Assembly: GCF_015209595.1 (NCBI RefSeq)
Contig: NZ_JADEYS010000004.1
Location: 124,001-188,000, forward strand
Length of the DNA stretch: 64,000 bases
Source: Pontibacterium sinense
GTDB taxonomy: Bacteria > Pseudomonadota > Gammaproteobacteria > Pseudomonadales > Balneatricaceae
Direction of reading: 5' to 3'
Shown here: positions 60,587 through 64,000 of the stretch, piece by piece
Layout of the letters: each line of letters begins with the position of its first letter
Numbering within the stretch: position 1 is the first letter of the stretch
Notes under the pieces: model-generated
Databases searched by the model: none
What the model saw: only the letters and a program-made list of their open reading frames with translations
Told to the model about the DNA's origin: nothing
Translations under genes and position numbers: made by a program

Positions 60587-61321
60587 TTAAGACAGCGCCC
60601 GCACCTGAAGGTTTTCATCTTCAAGGCTGATGTAGGCCGCTTCCTGCCAACATTTATTCTGTAGTGAATCGCTTAAGATAAAGTTACCGGCGATCGCAAT
60701 CAGTTCGGCAGACAGATTCTGGCAGAAAATTTTTGCATTCGTATCACCGGTTACTCCGGCCAGCGCGCGACCACGTAATGTGCCGTAGATGTGGATATCA
60801 CCTTCGGCCAGAACTTCCGCGCCAGCACTCACCTGCGACATCACGATCAGATCGCCTTCGGAATACACCTGCTGACCGGAACGCACCGGACGGGTGATCA
60901 CCTTACTTGGGCGACGGACCAGTTTCTCTTCAACAATCTTCTTCACAACCACTTCTGCCTGCGCATCGGGTTGATCTTCTGTCTGACGGGTGTCCAGCTC
61001 TGTGCTGTTACGCTGGTTTGCCGGAATCAGTGCAAGACCGCAGTCACGTGCTGAGGCCAGCAGATGTTCAGGTACACCACGCAATGCCATCGGTTGCAGA
61101 TGAAACTCGCGGCAGATCTCCAGCAGGCTGGCAAAATCCAGTGACTGAGTCTCTTCAAGTTTCTCCAGACTGATCACCACCGGTGACTGCTGAAAGAACT
61201 GTGGAGCCTGACGCACTTTGTCGCCAAGGAGTTCGGTAAAGGATGGAACAGAGTAGTGATAAAGCTCGAGTACAATAATGCTGACAGCGCTACCTTTAAG
61301 CTGGAAGCAGGCATCGTTCAT
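60587..61321 (-). CDS. minC: Septum site-determining protein MinC
   Basis: A 244-residue inhibitor of FtsZ rings. The N-terminal domain is at about 8-105. A charged linker follows (ELDTRQTEDQPDAQAEVVV). The C-terminal beta-helix dimer and MinD-binding domain (about 140-240) reads GQQVYSEGDLIVMSQVSAGAEVLAEGDIHIYGTLRGRALAGV, with RSGQ at its start. AAGGATGTTTCT precedes the ATG. minD follows after 96 bases, longer than usual but the order CDE is standard. Confidence 0.96.
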   Translation of the reverse strand: MNDACFQLKGSAVSIIVLELYHYSVPSFTELLGDKVRQAPQFFQQSPVVISLEKLEETQSLDFASLLEICREFHLQPMALRGVPEHLLASARDCGLALIPANQRNSTELDTRQTEDQPDAQAEVVVKKIVEEKLVRRPSKVITRPVRSGQQVYSEGDLIVMSQVSAGAEVLAEGDIHIYGTLRGRALAGVTGDTNAKIFCQNLSAELIAIAGNFILSDSLQNKCWQEAAYISLEDENLQVRALS

Positions 61322-61695
61322 AGAAACATCCTTACCGGAAACTGACGGGAAACCCAGCTGCCACAGGATCTGCGCAGCAAGTCACGCATTAAACCGTACT
61401 AGACCGAATTTCGCAAAAAACTCTTTTAAATCCAGTGGTTATTAATTGATCAGTTGTTGGTCGATTTCCCGCAGAAGAATCCCTTCCTTAACGTGTACAA
61501 CAAATTGTATCCCTGTTAAAACAAGCGTTTGCGTAGTTTTACGTACACCTCAACGCACTTCTACGCACGGGCCTACGTAGTATTTTCAGGCGGCTTGCGA
61601 ACTATTCCGAATGTTGGCTTTGGCCTTAGCAGGGCAATCTATCTCCGTACTGCTCAGGTCCCGAATTAGAGTCCACACTGAGGAATAAAACAAAA
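61322..61695. promoter_or_regulatory. Divergent promoter region minC / dctP with a small palindrome
   Basis: The 374-base gap holds no gene. It contains the palindrome TACAA-CAAA-TTGTA (61496-61509), which could be an operator for a TRAP-linked regulator, and a cluster of TACG-containing words at about 61531-61580. No sigma54 (GG-N10-GC) site and no clear -35/-10 pair were found. Confidence 0.3.
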
Positions 61696-62781
61696 ATGAT
61701 AAAGCTCACCTTCACTAAAAAACTGATCGCGGCGGCAGCCTGTGTCGCGGCATTGGCTGCACCTGCTCAGGCTGCGGATAACGACAAAGTTTATCGCCTG
61801 AAGATGGCTGAAACCTGGCCAAGCAACTTCCCAATCTTTGGTGACGCGCCACGTAACATGGCGAAAATGGCCGAGACCATGTCCAACGGTCGTCTGAAGA
61901 TCACCATCGATTCCAAAAACAAACACAAAGCACCGTTCGGTATCTTCGATATGGTGCGTGCCGGTCAGTACGACATGGGCCACTCCGCGTCTTACTACTG
62001 GAAAGGCAAAGTGCCTAACACCTTGTACTTCACCACCATGCCCTTTGGTATGACTGCGCCAGAGCAGTACGGCTGGTTCTACAACGGTGGCGGTATGGAG
62101 CTGATGGAGAAGGTTTACAGCAAATACGGCCTGATGAGCTTCCCGGGTGGTAATACCGGTAACCAGATGGGCGGTTGGTTCCAGAAAGAGATTAACTCGC
62201 TGGATGACCTGCAAGGTCTGAAAATGCGTATTCCGGGTTTTGCGGGTGAAGTACTGGCAAAACTGGGCGCGAAGCCAACCAACATCCCAGCGGGTGAGCT
62301 TTACACCGCACTGGAACGCCGCACCATCGACGCGCTGGAGTGGGTAGGCCCATCTCTTGATCTGCGTATGGGTTTCCACAAAATCGCACCGTACTACTAC
62401 ACCGGTTGGCATGAGCCTGCGACTGAGTTGCAGTTCCTTGTGAACGAGCGTACCTGGAAAAAACTGCCTGCCGATCTGCAAGAGATCCTGCGTGTCGCGA
62501 TGCGTACAGCGGCGTACGACATGTACATCCAGTCTTACCACATGTCAGCGGAAAACTGGGATCTGATGAAAAAAGCGCATCCTGATATCCAGATCAAATC
62601 GTTCCCAGCTGACGTGATCGGTGCGATGAAAACCGCCAACACTGAACTGCTGAAAGAGAAAGCAGCGGCTGATCCGCTGGCGAAAGAGATCATCACCTCT
62701 CAGGCGATGTACATGCAGAAATCCCGTGTATGGACCGACATCTCCGATAAGGCCTACTTGAACAGTCTGTCGTCTCAGTAA
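61696..62781 (+). CDS. dctP: TRAP transporter substrate-binding protein (DctP family)
   Basis: A 361-residue periplasmic protein (signal MIKLTFTKKLIAAAACVAALAAPAQAA). The DctP/TAXI-type fold shows YRLKMAETWPSNFPIFGDAPRNMAKMAETMSNGRLKI, then LQGLKMRIPGFAGEVLAKLGAKPTNIPAGELYTALERRTIDALEWVGP, where the Arg of KMRIPG anchors a carboxylate. It resembles the longer binding proteins annotated for mannitol/2-keto acid or taurine-type compounds, but the substrate cannot be named. It is first in the TRAP operon; a large hairpin separates it from dctQ. Confidence 0.93.
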   Translation: MIKLTFTKKLIAAAACVAALAAPAQAADNDKVYRLKMAETWPSNFPIFGDAPRNMAKMAETMSNGRLKITIDSKNKHKAPFGIFDMVRAGQYDMGHSASYYWKGKVPNTLYFTTMPFGMTAPEQYGWFYNGGGMELMEKVYSKYGLMSFPGGNTGNQMGGWFQKEINSLDDLQGLKMRIPGFAGEVLAKLGAKPTNIPAGELYTALERRTIDALEWVGPSLDLRMGFHKIAPYYYTGWHEPATELQFLVNERTWKKLPADLQEILRVAMRTAAYDMYIQSYHMSAENWDLMKKAHPDIQIKSFPADVIGAMKTANTELLKEKAAADPLAKEIITSQAMYMQKSRVWTDISDKAYLNSLSSQ

Positions 62782-62788
62782 ATCCGCT

Positions 62789-62948
62789 GGAGACTGCGTG
62801 AAACCTACTGCGCTGGCTTAGGCGGCGTTAAAGCTTGGCTCAAAATGCTCATTTACGGTTCGTAATACCCTACGGGCACGATGACTGCGCGTTCTCGCCA
62901 AGCTTTGCCTTGCCTAAGCTGCGCTCGTGACGCTTTCACGCAGTCTCC
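62789..62948 (+). repeat. 160-bp quasi-palindrome between dctP and dctQ
   Basis: The ends GGAGACTGCGTGAAA (62789-62803) and TTTCACGCAGTCTCC (62934-62948) are a perfect 15-bp inverted repeat. Inside, GCTTAGGC pairs with GCCTAAGC and AAAGCTTGGC with GCCAAGCTTT (10 bp), then TTACG-GTT-CGTAA forms a small hairpin near the centre. The whole intergenic space folds into one long hairpin. It has no T-run, so it is more likely an mRNA-stability or partial-termination element that raises binding protein over permease levels; it may also be a mobile repeat. Confidence 0.85.
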
Positions 62949-62975
62949 TCCCATCTCTACTCTAGAGGCGCTGTT

Positions 62976-63512
62976 ATGTTTCTGCTCCGTCTGGAACGCG
63001 CGATCAATACCTTCTCTGACCTGCTGGGTAAGATTGCCGCCCTGTTATTTATCCTGATGCTATTTAACGTCTTCTTCGACGTTGTGATGCGTTACCTGTT
63101 TAACGATGTATCGATCGGTATGCAGGAGCTGGAATGGCACCTGTTTGCGGCCATGTTCATGTTGGGGGTGCCATACACCCTGCGCACGGGTGGCCACGTA
63201 CGTGTCGATCTGATCTATGAACGCCTGACGGGCAACAAAAAGGCGTGGATCGATCTGCTGGGTTCTCTGTTCTTGTTACTGCCGTTTGCCTTGCTGGTGG
63301 CGTGGTACGGCGTAGGTTTTGCCAGCGAAGCGTATGAGCTGGGCGAGACCTCCGGTGATCCGGGTGGTTTGCCGTATCGCTGGATTATCAAGGCGGTGAT
63401 TCCCTTTGCCTTCTTCTCTATCGCCATCAGTGGTGTCGGTCTGATGCTGAAATCAGTCAATACCCTGCTGGGTCATCATCCGGTTGCACGCTACCAGCCT
63501 CCTACGCATTAA
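62976..63512 (+). CDS. dctQ: TRAP transporter small permease (DctQ)
   Basis: A 178-residue inner-membrane protein with four helices (about 14-36, 49-66, 90-112, 132-155). The DctQ signature is seen in VFFDVVMRYLFNDVSIGMQELEWHLFAAMFMLGVPYTLRTGGHVRVDLIYERL. It works with DctM and DctP in sodium-driven uptake. The ATG at 62976 follows CTAGAGGCGCTGTT. Confidence 0.93.
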   Translation: MFLLRLERAINTFSDLLGKIAALLFILMLFNVFFDVVMRYLFNDVSIGMQELEWHLFAAMFMLGVPYTLRTGGHVRVDLIYERLTGNKKAWIDLLGSLFLLLPFALLVAWYGVGFASEAYELGETSGDPGGLPYRWIIKAVIPFAFFSIAISGVGLMLKSVNTLLGHHPVARYQPPTH

Positions 63513-63535
63513 ACGCACTAACAGGTAATACAATT

Positions 63536-64000
63536 ATGATCGGTATAGTCATGTTTTTTGTGGCGCTGGGGATGTTGTTGTTTGGCTTCCCGGTGGCCTT
63601 TACGTTTGGCGGCGTTGCGCTGCTGTTTGGAATACTGGCAGAAGGCCCGGAGATGTTTGCCTTCATGCCGTTCCGTATCCAAAGCATTATGGAAAATACG
63701 GTGCTGATGGCCGTGCCTCTGTTTATCTTTATGGGGATCGTGTTGCAGAAAACCCGTCTGGCAGAACAGCTGCTGGAATCCATGGGTAAACTGTTCGGCG
63801 GTGTGCGAGGTGGTCTGGCGATCTCGACCGTCTTAGTTGGCGCACTGCTGGCCGCATCCACCGGCGTTGTAGGGGCATCCGTGGTCGCGATGGGTCTGAT
63901 CTCATTGCCGGTGATGTTGAAGTACAAATACGATAAGTCACTCGCGTGCGGCACCATCTGTGCCTCCGGTACATTGGGACAGATCATCCCGCCGTCCATC
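63536..64000 (+). CDS. dctM: TRAP transporter large permease (DctM), 5' part
   Basis: The first 155 residues of the 12-helix transport subunit; the frame is open at the window end. MIGIVMFFVALGMLLFGFPVAFTFGGVALLFGILAEG is the usual N-terminus, and GGVRGGLAISTVLVGALLAASTGVVGASVVAMGLISLPVM, followed by GTICASGTLGQIIPPSI, is the conserved core forming the substrate and Na+ site. The start ATG is 24 bases after dctQ, with CAGGTAATACAATT before it. Confidence 0.93.
   Translation, partial: MIGIVMFFVALGMLLFGFPVAFTFGGVALLFGILAEGPEMFAFMPFRIQSIMENTVLMAVPLFIFMGIVLQKTRLAEQLLESMGKLFGGVRGGLAISTVLVGALLAASTGVVGASVVAMGLISLPVMLKYKYDKSLACGTICASGTLGQIIPPSI

Overview
The window looks like part of the chromosome of a marine, heterotrophic gammaproteobacterium, most likely of the Oceanospirillales (Oceanospirillaceae-like). 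This is judged from gene content and protein sequences (sucCD after lpdA, minCDE, fadBA, DUF1302/DUF1329 proteins, TRAP transporters, the dad/dsd genes, CHASE2, HD-GYP and GGDEF/EAL signalling proteins). No rRNA, tRNA, CRISPR array or prophage was seen. The only mobile-type gene is a single REP-associated transposase. The species cannot be named from the sequence alone.

Layout. 1-2492: end of the TCA cluster (lpdA 3' end, sucC, sucD, terminator). 2568-8891: housekeeping genes (Lon-N protein, rRNA-type methyltransferase, alkyltransferase-like protein, SelO, DinB-like protein, DUF3301, TlyA, and a frameshifted DsbA-family gene). 9231-16662: a D-amino-acid block with an AGCS symporter, D-serine dehydratase and its LysR regulator, then an Lrp regulator, DadA, RidA and alanine racemase. 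16659-20359: TetR regulator with a double operator, dienoyl-CoA isomerase and 2,4-dienoyl-CoA reductase. 20706-25070: YCF48-like propeller, RND/MMPL exporter, universal stress protein. 25483-30011: acyl-CoA dehydrogenase, SCP2 protein, acyl-CoA ligase, DUF2889. 30105-30738: RAYT with REP palindromes. 30969-36078: etfBA-fadBA. 36173-42291: two c-di-GMP enzymes, one paired with a periplasmic binding protein. 42363-46954: DUF1329, DUF1302 and a divergent AraC-type regulator. 47048-51119: DeaD helicase, queuosine-mannosyltransferase-like protein, double-receiver protein. 51297-58978: TraB, GAF-GspE ATPase, CHASE2 cyclase, a large inverted structured repeat, HD-GYP protein. 59112-61321: REP cluster and minCDE. 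61696-64000: TRAP transporter dctP, dctQ and the start of dctM, with a 160-bp hairpin between dctP and dctQ.

The most interesting result is a shared 39-bp promoter motif found four times: half-site TGTCATT(AAA), then TGTTATTG exactly 22 bp downstream. It lies upstream of the YCF48-RND operon, the acyl-CoA dehydrogenase-FadD operon, etfBA-fadBA, and the DUF1302-DUF1329 pair. The last copy sits in the gap next to an AraC-family regulator gene. Two half-sites two helical turns apart, ending at a possible -35 box, fit an AraC-type activator. I infer one lipid-uptake and beta-oxidation regulon of about 12 genes run by the regulator at 45893-46954. The second result is a pair of inverted ~200-nt structured repeats at 56843-57325, whose small hairpins keep pairing through compensatory changes between the two copies.
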